Shown here: positions 1 through 5,349 of the stretch, one piece after another
Layout: every line of letters starts with the position of its first letter
Numbering within the stretch: position 1 is the stretch's first letter
Assembly: GCA_903932755.1 (NCBI GenBank)
Contig: CAIZHL010000161.1
Location: 1-6,527 of the forward strand
DNA from: an uncultured beta proteobacterium
Lineage (GTDB): Bacteria > Pseudomonadota > Gammaproteobacteria > Burkholderiales > Rhodocyclaceae
Length of the DNA stretch: 6,527 nt
Direction of reading: 5' to 3'
Made by a program: the position numbers and the translations under genes
The notes under the pieces: generated by a model
The model's input: the letters and a program-made list of their open reading frames with translations, nothing else
The model's database searches: none
Told to the model about the DNA's origin: nothing

Positions 1-525
1 ATGGATGCCAAGGAACCAATCTCGTCGGTCAACGAACCAACTAAGTCACTCGGATCTATAGCAAACCCCTTGTACGAAGCTGTCTTAGCGGACTGTCGCG
101 CTGACTACTACCTTCCACGATTTGCCGAGTTCGATAAACGGGACGGGGAACTTGTCCGTGGATGGAATTGGGCTGCCTTCTTTGGTGGAGGGGTTTGGGC
201 TCTTTATCGCAAAATGTATGGGTGGTTCTTCGCCGCATGGGGTTTGTCGTTTCTTATGCTTATCTTCACTAAGGTCTCGCCAATCCTCGGTGCGCTTGTC
301 TTTTGGGGTCCTTGGCTCCTATTCACAATCTATGCGAACAGCCTCTACCACCGACATGTCCGAATGAAAATTTCGGCAGCAGGGGGTATAAATCACCCTG
401 CGGAGCTCCTTGCCCATCTGAGGTATAAGGGCGGAGTACATCGTTGGGTATTGTGGATCTTCATAGGTTTGCCGATACTGGGAGTCGTTGTTGCGCTGGT
501 CGTACCGCATTTGAACAGTGCGTAG
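1..525 (+). CDS. DUF2628 family membrane protein
   Basis: A 174-residue inner-membrane protein of unknown function. The first 50 residues are hydrophilic. Residues 55-75 carry the stretch WNWAAFFGGGVWALYRKMY, which is the hallmark of the DUF2628 family (aromatic-rich, WNWxAFFxGxxWxLYRKM). Hydrophobic segments at about 73-90, 94-112 and 148-168 are likely membrane helices, with a basic loop (YHRHVRMK, about 116-123) between the second and third. The length is usual for the family. The ATG is the first base of the window, so no ribosome binding site is visible and a longer N-terminus cannot be excluded. The gene runs opposite to the replication operon and its stop lies two bases from the primase stop. 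Its codons look less GC-rich than those of the operon, which fits separate ancestry (host gene or phage-carried extra gene). The family assignment is confident; no function is known to me. Confidence 0.88.
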   Translation: MDAKEPISSVNEPTKSLGSIANPLYEAVLADCRADYYLPRFAEFDKRDGELVRGWNWAAFFGGGVWALYRKMYGWFFAAWGLSFLMLIFTKVSPILGALVFWGPWLLFTIYANSLYHRHVRMKISAAGGINHPAELLAHLRYKGGVHRWVLWIFIGLPILGVVVALVVPHLNSA

Positions 526-527
526 AG

Positions 528-1442
528 TTAATGCCAATCAGCCCAGTCACTTCCAATTCGATTAGGAAGCTGCACTTCGGCTTCAATCCCAGCCGCGATT
601 GAACGTTTGGCCAGCGCCCAGGCCGCCGCCTGCCCAGTACCGCTCGCGTCGTTGTCGCCGAACACGATGAGTTTCCTTACTCCTGCTGGTGGCTCGAATG
701 TCTCGATGCCGTTCGCCGACATGCAGGACCAGACGGGCACGCCAAATAGTTGCCTCGCAGCCAGTGCCGTCTCGATACCCTCGGCAACTCCAAGCACATC
801 ACCGGCTGGATACAACCGAATCGCTGCGCACTTGATCGGCTTGCCGGGCATCAGTTTCTTTGACGAGGGAACTGGCGCCTTTCTGCCGTCCTTGAGGTAG
901 GTTCGATGCAGGGTCACACCTCTACCGTCCGGACCTGTCACCAGCGCCACCATGGCCGGAAACTTGCCGAGAACCGCGGCGCCTTCGCGGTAGGTAAGCC
1001 CAGGATGGTAGCGCAGTGCCGGTATCGGCAAGTCGAAGGACAGGCCACGTCCGGCGAGGTACTGCGCGGCCTCGTCGTCGGCCTGCATCGGCCGCGATTC
1101 GCGCCAGATCCGCGTCAACGCCTTCAGCTTGTCCGCGTCGCTGAAAGTCGGCACCGGTGACACGGCGGGAACAGTGCCGACAAGCTGCTCGACCTCGCGC
1201 GCCGTCGTCTTGAAATTCCAGCCCTTGAACTTTTCCAGAAGGGTGAATCCGTCGCCGGCCCGGCAGTGGGAGCAGAAGAACGTCCCGCGCCCGTCTTTGT
1301 CATCGAAGCGAAAACGATCCTTGCCGCCACAGATGGGGCAGGCCGTGTGTTTGCCAGTCAGCAGCGCGGCATCGACACCCAGGGCGACGAGGATGCCAAG
1401 CCAACGACCCGCCGCAGTTTCCCGCACGTCAATCCGGAGCAT
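528..1442 (-). CDS. zinc-ribbon/Toprim DNA primase (phage P4-alpha N-terminal type)
   Basis: A stand-alone primase of 304 residues that would lay down RNA primers for element replication. A zinc ribbon lies at C35-P-I-C38 and C57-S-H-C60, with the [19 protein letters not shown] signature of the primase zinc-ribbon family. The Toprim domain follows, with the metal-binding glutamate in EGIETALA (221-228) and the acidic pair in FGDNDASG (261-268). The helicase domain that P4 alpha carries in the same chain is absent here and is provided by the gene before it. I chose the ATG at 1442 because the zinc-ribbon homology begins just after it; the open frame extends to 1757, but that part only shadows the helicase gene. 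The start overlaps the helicase end by 14 bases and has only a weak G-rich site (GGGGGTG) upstream, so translational coupling is likely. It ends with WADWH two bases from the convergent DUF2628 stop. Confidence 0.9.
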   Translation of the reverse strand: MLRIDVRETAAGRWLGILVALGVDAALLTGKHTACPICGGKDRFRFDDKDGRGTFFCSHCRAGDGFTLLEKFKGWNFKTTAREVEQLVGTVPAVSPVPTFSDADKLKALTRIWRESRPMQADDEAAQYLAGRGLSFDLPIPALRYHPGLTYREGAAVLGKFPAMVALVTGPDGRGVTLHRTYLKDGRKAPVPSSKKLMPGKPIKCAAIRLYPAGDVLGVAEGIETALAARQLFGVPVWSCMSANGIETFEPPAGVRKLIVFGDNDASGTGQAAAWALAKRSIAAGIEAEVQLPNRIGSDWADWH

Positions 1443-2937
1443 GGCGCACCCCCTTCTTGCGGCCCCAGGCGTAGGCGATGTCGCGTGACTTGATCCAGTT
1501 GAGCAGTTCCTGAGTTGGAGTCGCCGGCACGTCGCGCAGGCCCTTGGGCCACACGTCGAAGAATTCGCGGTATTTGTGCGAAGCCCAGCCGCGCGAGTAG
1601 CCGCGCTTTTGCTTGACGAACAGCAGTTGCGACCAAACGTGCTGCTTTGTCTCCGGCCCAATGGTGCGCTTGCCGCGCTTGATCCGCACCAGCTCGCCGT
1701 CGCCGACAACGACATCAGACTGGCACTCGGGCGCGAAGCCGCATTTCGGACAGACATGCACCTTTGCAGGCTTTACGTAGGCACAGGAGGGGCATGGCTT
1801 TGGCAGAGATTCCTCGCGCTCCCGAGGCTTCGCCGATACATTGGGCGCACCATCGTCGAGTTCAAGCGGTAAGTCGTCGGTCGGAAATCCCAGGCTCCTG
1901 ACGGTGCCCGAATGGTCCAACACCAGCGCCACTGTCTTGCTATCGAATGGACGAAGGACTCGACCGACCATCTGCACGTAGCGAATTAGGCTTTTCGTAG
2001 GTCGTGCGAGGATCAGCGTTCGGCACGCCGGAAAGTCCCAACCTTCAGCGAGGATGCCGACATTGCTGATAACCGTTGTCTCACCGCTTTCGATCCGCGC
2101 CAATATTGCCGCACGCTCGACGTCATCTGTGTAGCAGTCGATATGTTCTGCTGCCACGCCGGCCGCACGGAATTGCGCGGTAATGTGTTTGCTGTGCGCA
2201 ATATTGGTGGCGAACACCACGGTTGGCGTTCCCGCGGCTAGCTTGAACCAATGCGAAACGATGTCGCCGATCAGTTCAGGCTTGTCGACGGCCTTGCCCA
2301 GATCTCTCTCGCAGTAGTCGATCTCTCCAAATGCGTTGCGTGTCGTCTTCACGCTAGACAGGTCAGGTTCGGCCGGCGCATAGAACTCCGCGTCGACCAG
2401 AAAGTCCACTTCGATCAATTTGCTAATGGTGGCGGCCACTACCATCTGCTCAAAGAGAGGGCCATCGAGTTCTGGATACCTCTTTCCTAGGCCCTTTGAA
2501 AACGGAGTCGCACTCAATCCAATGATTGGCCGGGCCGAGTTGCTGAATACGACGCCGCGGAAACGCTTAGATCCTGCTACCGCGTGAGCTTCATCGATCA
2601 CAATCACGTCGACATCAGGAAAGCCGCGACGAGCCACCGTGTCAATGCTTCCGATCAGCACTGGCAAATGCGTATCGCGGGTGTTCTCGCCCTGAATGAT
2701 GCCGTGGTCGATCCCAGAGGCGTAGAACCGACGACTTGCCTGTTCGACCAGGTGGATGCGGTTCGCCAGGAAGATGACACGCTTACCCTTGGCCCTAGCG
2801 CCGTGAATGATCGCCAGCGCCATCTCGGTCTTTCCAGACCCGGTAGGCGAGTAGAGCATCACCCGCAGAGCACCCCCAGCCAAGGCAACGCGAAGCGCTT
2901 GGACGGCGGCAGCTTGGTAGGGGCGCAGGTCAAGCAT
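1429..2937 (-). CDS. SF2 DEAH-box helicase, phage replication type
   Basis: A 502-residue superfamily 2 helicase that probably unwinds the element's DNA during replication. Motifs in order: LRPYQ (4-8), Walker A SPTGSGKT (30-37), DEAH (115-118), LSATP (141-145) and the arginine-finger motif QMVGRVLRP (322-330). A C-terminal zinc ribbon has C382-P-S-C385 and C396-P-K-C399, and the tail around 433-470 ([24 protein letters not shown]) resembles the end of other phage helicases of this class. The start at 2937 is fixed by a strong GGGAGG five bases upstream and by the helicase homology beginning at once. The open frame continues to an ATG at 3054, but that part overlaps the O-like gene. The start overlaps the O-like gene by 8 bases and the end overlaps the primase by 14 bases. 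Using an SF2 helicase with a separate primase, rather than DnaB with a loader, is typical of some small phage and island replicons. Confidence 0.93.
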   Translation of the reverse strand: MLDLRPYQAAAVQALRVALAGGALRVMLYSPTGSGKTEMALAIIHGARAKGKRVIFLANRIHLVEQASRRFYASGIDHGIIQGENTRDTHLPVLIGSIDTVARRGFPDVDVIVIDEAHAVAGSKRFRGVVFSNSARPIIGLSATPFSKGLGKRYPELDGPLFEQMVVAATISKLIEVDFLVDAEFYAPAEPDLSSVKTTRNAFGEIDYCERDLGKAVDKPELIGDIVSHWFKLAAGTPTVVFATNIAHSKHITAQFRAAGVAAEHIDCYTDDVERAAILARIESGETTVISNVGILAEGWDFPACRTLILARPTKSLIRYVQMVGRVLRPFDSKTVALVLDHSGTVRSLGFPTDDLPLELDDGAPNVSAKPREREESLPKPCPSCAYVKPAKVHVCPKCGFAPECQSDVVVGDGELVRIKRGKRTIGPETKQHVWSQLLFVKQKRGYSRGWASHKYREFFDVWPKGLRDVPATPTQELLNWIKSRDIAYAWGRKKGVRHAPD

Positions 2938-3526
2938 GATCGCCTCCCACCGCCACAAAACGCCGCCGGGGAATATTTGGCGCTCCGCCCCCTGTGTACT
3001 CCGTAGGTGGACCATCTTCCTCTTGGCTAGGGGGGGTTCTCCATTCGACTCCATTAGACTCCCGACCCGAGGAACCTCGACTAGGGGATTCGCCGAATTC
3101 CTTCGCCGATATGTTTCGGCTAGTAGATTCGGCTAGATCCCTCGCCGAGTTATCGATTACTGCGCGCCGATCTTCGTCGGTGAGATTCGCCACGCGGCCA
3201 TCTGGAATGGGATGGCGATAGGTTGGCTTGTCGATTTTTTGGTGTCGCGCCCACCCCGTGACAAGCCAGAATGACTCGTCACCTACCACGTAGGTCGCAA
3301 CCAGGCCGTAGCGGATCAACTCGGCAACTCGGGCGCGAATCGCTTCGTCGCCAATGTCGTCTTCCGGGAATACCTGCATACGCAGGCGACTCGCCGAGGC
3401 AGGATGAATCCCGTTGTCGTCGCAGAAGTTGAGCAGGCCAATGAATGCGAGCCTAGCCGGTAGTGAGCACGAAACTATTTGAGGGGATGTCCAGAACTCT
3501 GGCTTGATGGTGCGGATTCGAGCCAT
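2930..3526 (-). CDS. O-like phage replication protein (MARIRTIKPEFWTS family)
   Basis: A 198-residue protein that begins MARIRTIKPEFWTS, the signature of a common phage replication/DNA-binding family with a winged-helix N-terminal domain. Residues 1-105 are well conserved in type (ARLAFIGLLNFCDDNGIHP at 24-42, VFPEDD at 52-57, WLVTGWARHQKIDKPTY at 87-103). From about 128 the chain becomes low-complexity, rich in Ser, Arg, Glu and Gly (LAESTSR, SAKEFGESPSR, GSSGRES), a probable flexible linker, and it ends without a recognisable second domain. The start at 3526 fits the family and has GGGAGGG nine bases upstream; the frame is open to 3595 but that overlaps the microprotein gene. By analogy with lambda O, this protein may bind an origin inside its own gene, and short repeats do occur in the linker coding region. 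A run of seven C on the coding strand lies near the 3' end. The exact initiator role is inferred. Confidence 0.85.
   Translation of the reverse strand: MARIRTIKPEFWTSPQIVSCSLPARLAFIGLLNFCDDNGIHPASASRLRMQVFPEDDIGDEAIRARVAELIRYGLVATYVVGDESFWLVTGWARHQKIDKPTYRHPIPDGRVANLTDEDRRAVIDNSARDLAESTSRNISAKEFGESPSRGSSGRESNGVEWRTPPSQEEDGPPTEYTGGGAPNIPRRRFVAVGGDHA
2943..2948 (-). promoter_or_regulatory. ribosome binding site of the helicase
   Basis: GGGAGG lies five bases before the ATG at 2937, inside the end of the O-like gene. It decides the helicase start against the longer open frame reaching 3054. Confidence 0.75.
3090..3148. repeat. iteron-like short repeats inside the O-like gene
   Basis: TCGCCGA occurs three times (3090-3096, 3103-3109, 3142-3148), and between them TTCGGCTAG occurs twice (3115-3123, 3128-3136), 13 bases apart. 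All lie in the part coding for the Ser/Glu/Arg-rich linker. Lambda-type origins sit in the corresponding place of gene O, so this is a candidate initiator-binding array. Repeated Ser, Glu and Arg codons could also cause part of the pattern. Confidence 0.45.
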
Positions 3527-3528
3527 GG

Positions 3529-3690
3529 CTACGCGCCCTCCCAGCCGAGATTGCGGATCAACCACTCCCCGAATGCGACCGGCAGCAAGCCCCAAAGAGC
3601 GAGTTTGACGATGGCGGCCTTACCACGATGGCCACGGCAGGCAGGCCAATCGCACCAAGGGCGCGGGCATGTGCAGTTATGCTTCTTCAT
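3529..3690 (-). CDS. 53-residue cysteine-rich membrane microprotein
   Basis: A small protein that I do not recognise. The N-terminal part holds four cysteines in a tight cluster (C6, C8, C13, C18; CTCPRPWCDWPAC) and several basic residues, which could bind a metal. Residues 25-45 form one hydrophobic stretch (AAIVKLALWGLLPVAFGEWLI) that could be a membrane helix. I chose the ATG at 3690 because GGAGGTG lies seven bases upstream; the open frame extends to 3819, but that part has poorer protein character. Its ATG overlaps the stop of the preceding 79-residue ORF (ATGA), and its stop is two bases before the O-like start, so it is embedded in the operon. The tight packing and good ribosome binding site argue that it is real. 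Its role in replication, if any, is unknown. Confidence 0.65.
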   Translation of the reverse strand: MKKHNCTCPRPWCDWPACRGHRGKAAIVKLALWGLLPVAFGEWLIRNLGWEGA

Positions 3691-3926
3691 GACCCGGCAC
3701 CTCCGCGCCCAGGCTCGCCAACGGCCTGAAGGCGCAAGCTGCCCGTTCTGGCTAAGATTTCGTCTACACGAAGTCGAAGGAAGCACCAGCCGCCAATCAC
3801 GCTGGAGCGGCGAAGACATAAGCTCCGCCCATGCGCGGTAAAGTTCGTCCTGTCGATTCTCCTTGCGGCAACCGCTTTACCCGACGCCACCGCCCCCGGT
3901 GGCGTCGCCACGTTAGGCCGCTGCAT
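3687..3926 (-). CDS. hypothetical protein, 79 residues
   Basis: An unrecognised small, basic ORF (MQRPNVATPPGAVASGK at the start, then many Arg and hydrophobic residues, ending GEPGRGGAGS). Support is contextual. A textbook AGGAGG lies six bases before the ATG, the start overlaps the upstream helix-turn-helix gene by 14 bases, and the stop overlaps the next start as ATGA. Against it, the sequence has low complexity at both ends and no known motif. The AGGAGG is also part of the codons for Gln-Glu-Ala in the upstream gene, so it may be accidental. A competing reading is the frame of the next gene, where an ATG at 3819 and the preceding codons (KENRQDELYRAWAEL) look protein-like but have no start upstream. 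A perfect GC-rich hairpin lies just after the start codon. The region may also be a decayed gene. Confidence 0.45.
   Translation of the reverse strand: MQRPNVATPPGAVASGKAVAARRIDRTNFTAHGRSLCLRRSSVIGGWCFLRLRVDEILARTGSLRLQAVGEPGRGGAGS
3882..3907 (-). repeat. perfect GC-rich inverted repeat at the end of the HTH gene
   Basis: The ten-base arms CGACGCCACC and GGTGGCGTCG are separated by six bases. In RNA this would be a very stable hairpin. It lies six bases past the stop of the excisionase-like gene and 20 bases into the 79-residue ORF. No T-run follows on either strand, so it is not a standard intrinsic terminator. It could tune expression of the downstream replication genes, act as an RNA-stability element, or mark a recombination scar. 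Confidence 0.75.
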
Positions 3927-4113
3927 GATCGGCCTCCTGCTTCTTCGAGCGCTGGGCGATCAATTGCTCAACAGCGTCGTCGGGCCAAAGAAGGCGGCCA
4001 TTGGGAAGTTTTACCGGCCTGACACCGAAGTAACTCCCGGTCTTGCATAGCTGATGATGAATCGAGGTCGGGAGGTTGCCGATCTGATCGGCGAATTTCT
4101 TGGTTGTAACCAC
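3913..4113 (-). CDS. excisionase/AlpA-like helix-turn-helix protein (GTG start)
   Basis: A 66-residue DNA-binding protein, first gene of the leftward replication operon. Residues 3-25 (TTKKFADQIGNLPTSIHHQLCK) form a MerR/AlpA-type helix-turn-helix. Residues 26-44 carry the wing-like motif GSYFGVRPVKLPNGRLLWP, followed by a helix (DAVEQLIAQ). This pattern occurs in small phage and island regulators such as excisionases and AlpA-type activators. The frame has no ATG near the domain. GTG at 4113, with AAGGAG ten bases upstream, gives a protein that starts exactly at the domain; the upstream ATG at 4221 would add 36 residues without character. Being first in the operon and next to a dyad-rich leader, it may regulate its own operon (inference). 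The C-terminal KKQEADHAAA tail is short and charged. A pure recombination directionality factor is an alternative, but no integrase is in the window. Confidence 0.75.
   Translation of the reverse strand: MVTTKKFADQIGNLPTSIHHQLCKTGSYFGVRPVKLPNGRLLWPDDAVEQLIAQRSKKQEADHAAA
3933..3938 (-). promoter_or_regulatory. ribosome binding site of the 79-residue ORF
   Basis: AGGAGG lies six bases upstream of the ATG at 3926. It is the main evidence that translation starts there, but it lies inside the codons of the preceding gene. Confidence 0.5.
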
Positions 4114-4123
4114 GGAATGAATG

Positions 4124-4129
4124 CTCCTT
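4124..4129 (-). promoter_or_regulatory. ribosome binding site of the GTG-started HTH gene
   Basis: AAGGAG lies ten bases before GTG at 4113. The spacing is slightly long but usable, and it selects the GTG start because no ATG exists near the domain boundary. Confidence 0.5.
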
Positions 4130-4220
4130 GCAAGCCCGTTTCGACTCCTGTCTCTGCGGGCACAATCACAAGGTCGCACTCCTGCGCAACCAATCAAATT
4201 TCGATTCTCGCGCAGAGCCA

Positions 4221-4237
4221 CCTTGGATTAACCAAGG
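4221..4237. repeat. short inverted repeat in the operon leader
   Basis: CCTTGG and CCAAGG flank ATTAA. It lies in the proposed leader of the replication operon, next to an imperfect dyad at 4236-4254 (GGCGC at both ends on opposite strands). Either could be an operator half or an RNA structure; short palindromes of this size also arise by chance. Confidence 0.3.
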
Positions 4238-4281
4238 CGCACGTCATGCGCGCCAACCGTCAAAACTTAACTTCAGCGCGA

Positions 4282-4309
4282 ATCATATCCACGCATGGCA
4301 CGATAGCAA
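4282..4309 (-). promoter_or_regulatory. candidate sigma70 promoter of the replication operon
   Basis: On the minus strand TTGCTA (4304-4309) and TATGAT (4282-4287) are separated by 16 bases, matching the -35 and -10 consensus at four and five of six positions. An AT-rich tract (4321-4337) lies just upstream, where an UP element would be. The predicted leader before the GTG at 4113 is about 160 bases long. Prediction by eye only. Confidence 0.35.
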
Positions 4310-4319
4310 TCAACGTGCC
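4297..4319. promoter_or_regulatory. dyad overlapping the -35 region, candidate operator
   Basis: The arms GGCACG and CGTGCC are separated by 11 bases and cover the proposed -35 hexamer. A repressor bound here would block the leftward promoter. The first product of the operon is itself a small DNA-binding protein and is one candidate ligand; a phage repressor encoded outside the window is another. Confidence 0.3.
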
Positions 4320-4486
4320 TACATTTATTTTTATGTTTCCGTGTGGGTTGAAGTGCGACATCTGCCGCGTGAATACTTGCCCGCCAGGATCGCTCCCGGG
4401 ATGACGCCGGACAGCCCGTCACAACCACCCTGGCAATGCCGGACCGAGAACCAGCATGAAGCCGTGACAAGCTAATGTGGAAGTAA

Positions 4487-4645
4487 CGGGAGGATAAGGA
4501 GGAGTTTGGCTTTCTCGGATTTCGAATCCCAGAGAAGAGAGGTACGCAGGGGGCTGCGACCGAATACGCTTCCGTCAACGAGCAGCAAAGCACCGGGCGA
4601 CTGACCATGTGCAGCCGCAAAGTTGCGGAACTAACGGGGAAGTAG
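4487..4645 (+). pseudogene. fragment of a phage antirepressor (Rha/ANT-like) gene
   Basis: A short open frame bounded by TAA at 4484 and TAG at 4643 reads EYASVNEQQSTG and then LTMCSRKVAELTGK before the stop. The last part closely resembles the N-terminus of phage antirepressor/regulatory proteins of the Rha and ANT families, whose usual wording is LTMSSREIAELTGKRHDNV. Here the chain stops exactly after LTGK, where the conserved RHDxV should follow. No ATG, GTG or TTG in frame precedes this motif; the first in-frame ATG is the Met of LTMCS at 4607. A purine-rich AAGGAGGAG lies at 4496-4504. I read it as the 5' remnant of a plus-strand gene cut at the junction with the kinase-HIRAN cassette, whose last codon ends at 4648. 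The assignment rests on about 14 residues recalled from the family, so it is tentative. Confidence 0.35.
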
Positions 4646-4647
4646 AT

Positions 4648-5349
4648 CTACGAAACCGCGACGAACAAATAGACCAGCGGCCGATCTGGCTTGCCGTTGA
4701 TCCGGTCGATCTGCGCTTCAACGACATGCCCCGCAATCCACTGAGAAAACGCCACGCAATAGGGGCGCGGGACGTAGCCAATGATCCCGCTTGCATGATG
4801 AATCGCAATTGCCTGGGCATGCTGCGGATTATCGGGCTCCGGCACTAGACGAACCGGATCACCAGGCGCAACAGACACTGCCGACACTTCCTGATGACGG
4901 AATCCAGCAACCTCAATCACCAACTCCAGGGGCGGCACAATGCCTTCCAGGTCGGGGACCAACTCGAAGCCATCACCTGGCAGTTTGGCTCCGGTGTAGG
5001 CCAGCAGTGCCATATCTGAACCGTTGAAGCTCTCCGGGAGACGGAAGCGCGCTAGGTATTCACGGAAATCTTCACGCTTACGTGGCGGCAACCGACGCCC
5101 GAACGCCTCCAACACGCCGGTCGTGAATTCATGATCCAGCTTGAGGCCGAAGGCGGGAAAGCCGCGAAAGCCCTCTGACTGTGCCTTAGTGAAGTCCTCC
5201 CGATTCGGCAGGTAGCGAAATACCGTGCCTTCGTCGCGGCGCTCGATCTCGCCCACAATTCGGCGCGTGCGGCGCTCTGTACCGGCGATAGGACGCTGCC
5301 AGGACAACAGCAAGCGGCGTGGTTCAATCAAGTGTTGGATGCGGTTCAT
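4648..5349 (-). CDS. HipA N1-like plus HIRAN domain protein, partner of the kinase
   Basis: A 233-residue protein encoded immediately after the kinase. Residues 12-105 (LLSWQRPIAGTERR, VFRYLP at 43-48, GFRGFPAFGL at 60-69, REDFREYLARFRLPE at 92-106) resemble the small N-terminal domain that in HipA precedes the kinase core and in HipBST exists as the separate protein HipS. Residues 147-231 form a HIRAN domain: DPVRLVPEPDNPQHAQAIAI, GIIGYVPRPYC, then an alternating strand ending LVYLFVAV. HIRAN domains, known from HLTF-type helicases, bind DNA and in HLTF recognise 3' single-stranded ends. The ATG overlaps the kinase stop (ATGA) without its own ribosome binding site, so translation is probably coupled and output matched. 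By position and architecture it is the likely antitoxin or DNA-sensing partner of the kinase; that role is inference. The HIRAN assignment is firm, the N1 part moderately so. Confidence 0.85.
   Translation of the reverse strand: MNRIQHLIEPRRLLLSWQRPIAGTERRTRRIVGEIERRDEGTVFRYLPNREDFTKAQSEGFRGFPAFGLKLDHEFTTGVLEAFGRRLPPRKREDFREYLARFRLPESFNGSDMALLAYTGAKLPGDGFELVPDLEGIVPPLELVIEVAGFRHQEVSAVSVAPGDPVRLVPEPDNPQHAQAIAIHHASGIIGYVPRPYCVAFSQWIAGHVVEAQIDRINGKPDRPLVYLFVAVS

Larger units (their letters stand above)
4114..4647. other. regulatory region without an intact gene
   Basis: 534 bases between the HTH gene and the HIRAN gene. It holds the candidate leftward promoter, the dyads listed separately, a plus-strand antirepressor-like fragment (4487-4645) and two hairpins: 4512-4536 (arms of five plus five pairs with a two-base bulge, loop TCG) and 4545-4558 (CGCAG, GGGG, CTGCG). 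Open frames exist on both strands (for example 4128-4475 plus and 4273-4620 minus) but their translations have no recognisable domain and look like chance frames. This layout fits a phage early control region with divergent transcription. Confidence 0.6.

Noticed and set aside
1129..1488. Plus-strand frames across the helicase and primase genes
   Set aside because: They lie opposite genes with clear domains and their translations show no motif; GC-rich coding DNA yields such frames by chance.
1443..1757. N-terminal extension of the primase frame
   Set aside because: The 105 extra residues are Ser/Arg-rich shadow of the helicase gene on the same strand; the zinc-ribbon homology begins after the ATG at 1442.
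2938..3054. Longer helicase start at 3054
   Set aside because: The 39 extra residues overlap the O-like gene in another frame and precede a strong ribosome binding site and the natural start of the helicase fold.
4128..4475. Plus-strand 115-residue frame in the regulatory region
   Set aside because: It covers the proposed promoter and leader dyads, starts without a binding site, and the translation has no recognisable feature.
4512..4536. tRNA 3' end or attachment-site remnant (TTCGAATCC resembles a T-arm)
   Set aside because: No consistent 5-pair T stem with a 7-base loop can be drawn, there is no acceptor stem or CCA, and the sequence fits the antirepressor-like frame. It forms only a bulged hairpin.
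4273..4620. Minus-strand 115-residue frame in the regulatory region
   Set aside because: No domain, no ribosome binding site and biased shadow-like composition; it overlaps the antirepressor-like fragment on the plus strand.
4616..4629. Intrinsic terminator of the kinase-HIRAN operon (CCGCA / TGCGG hairpin)
   Set aside because: The stem is only five pairs with a 4-base loop and no T-run follows on the minus strand.
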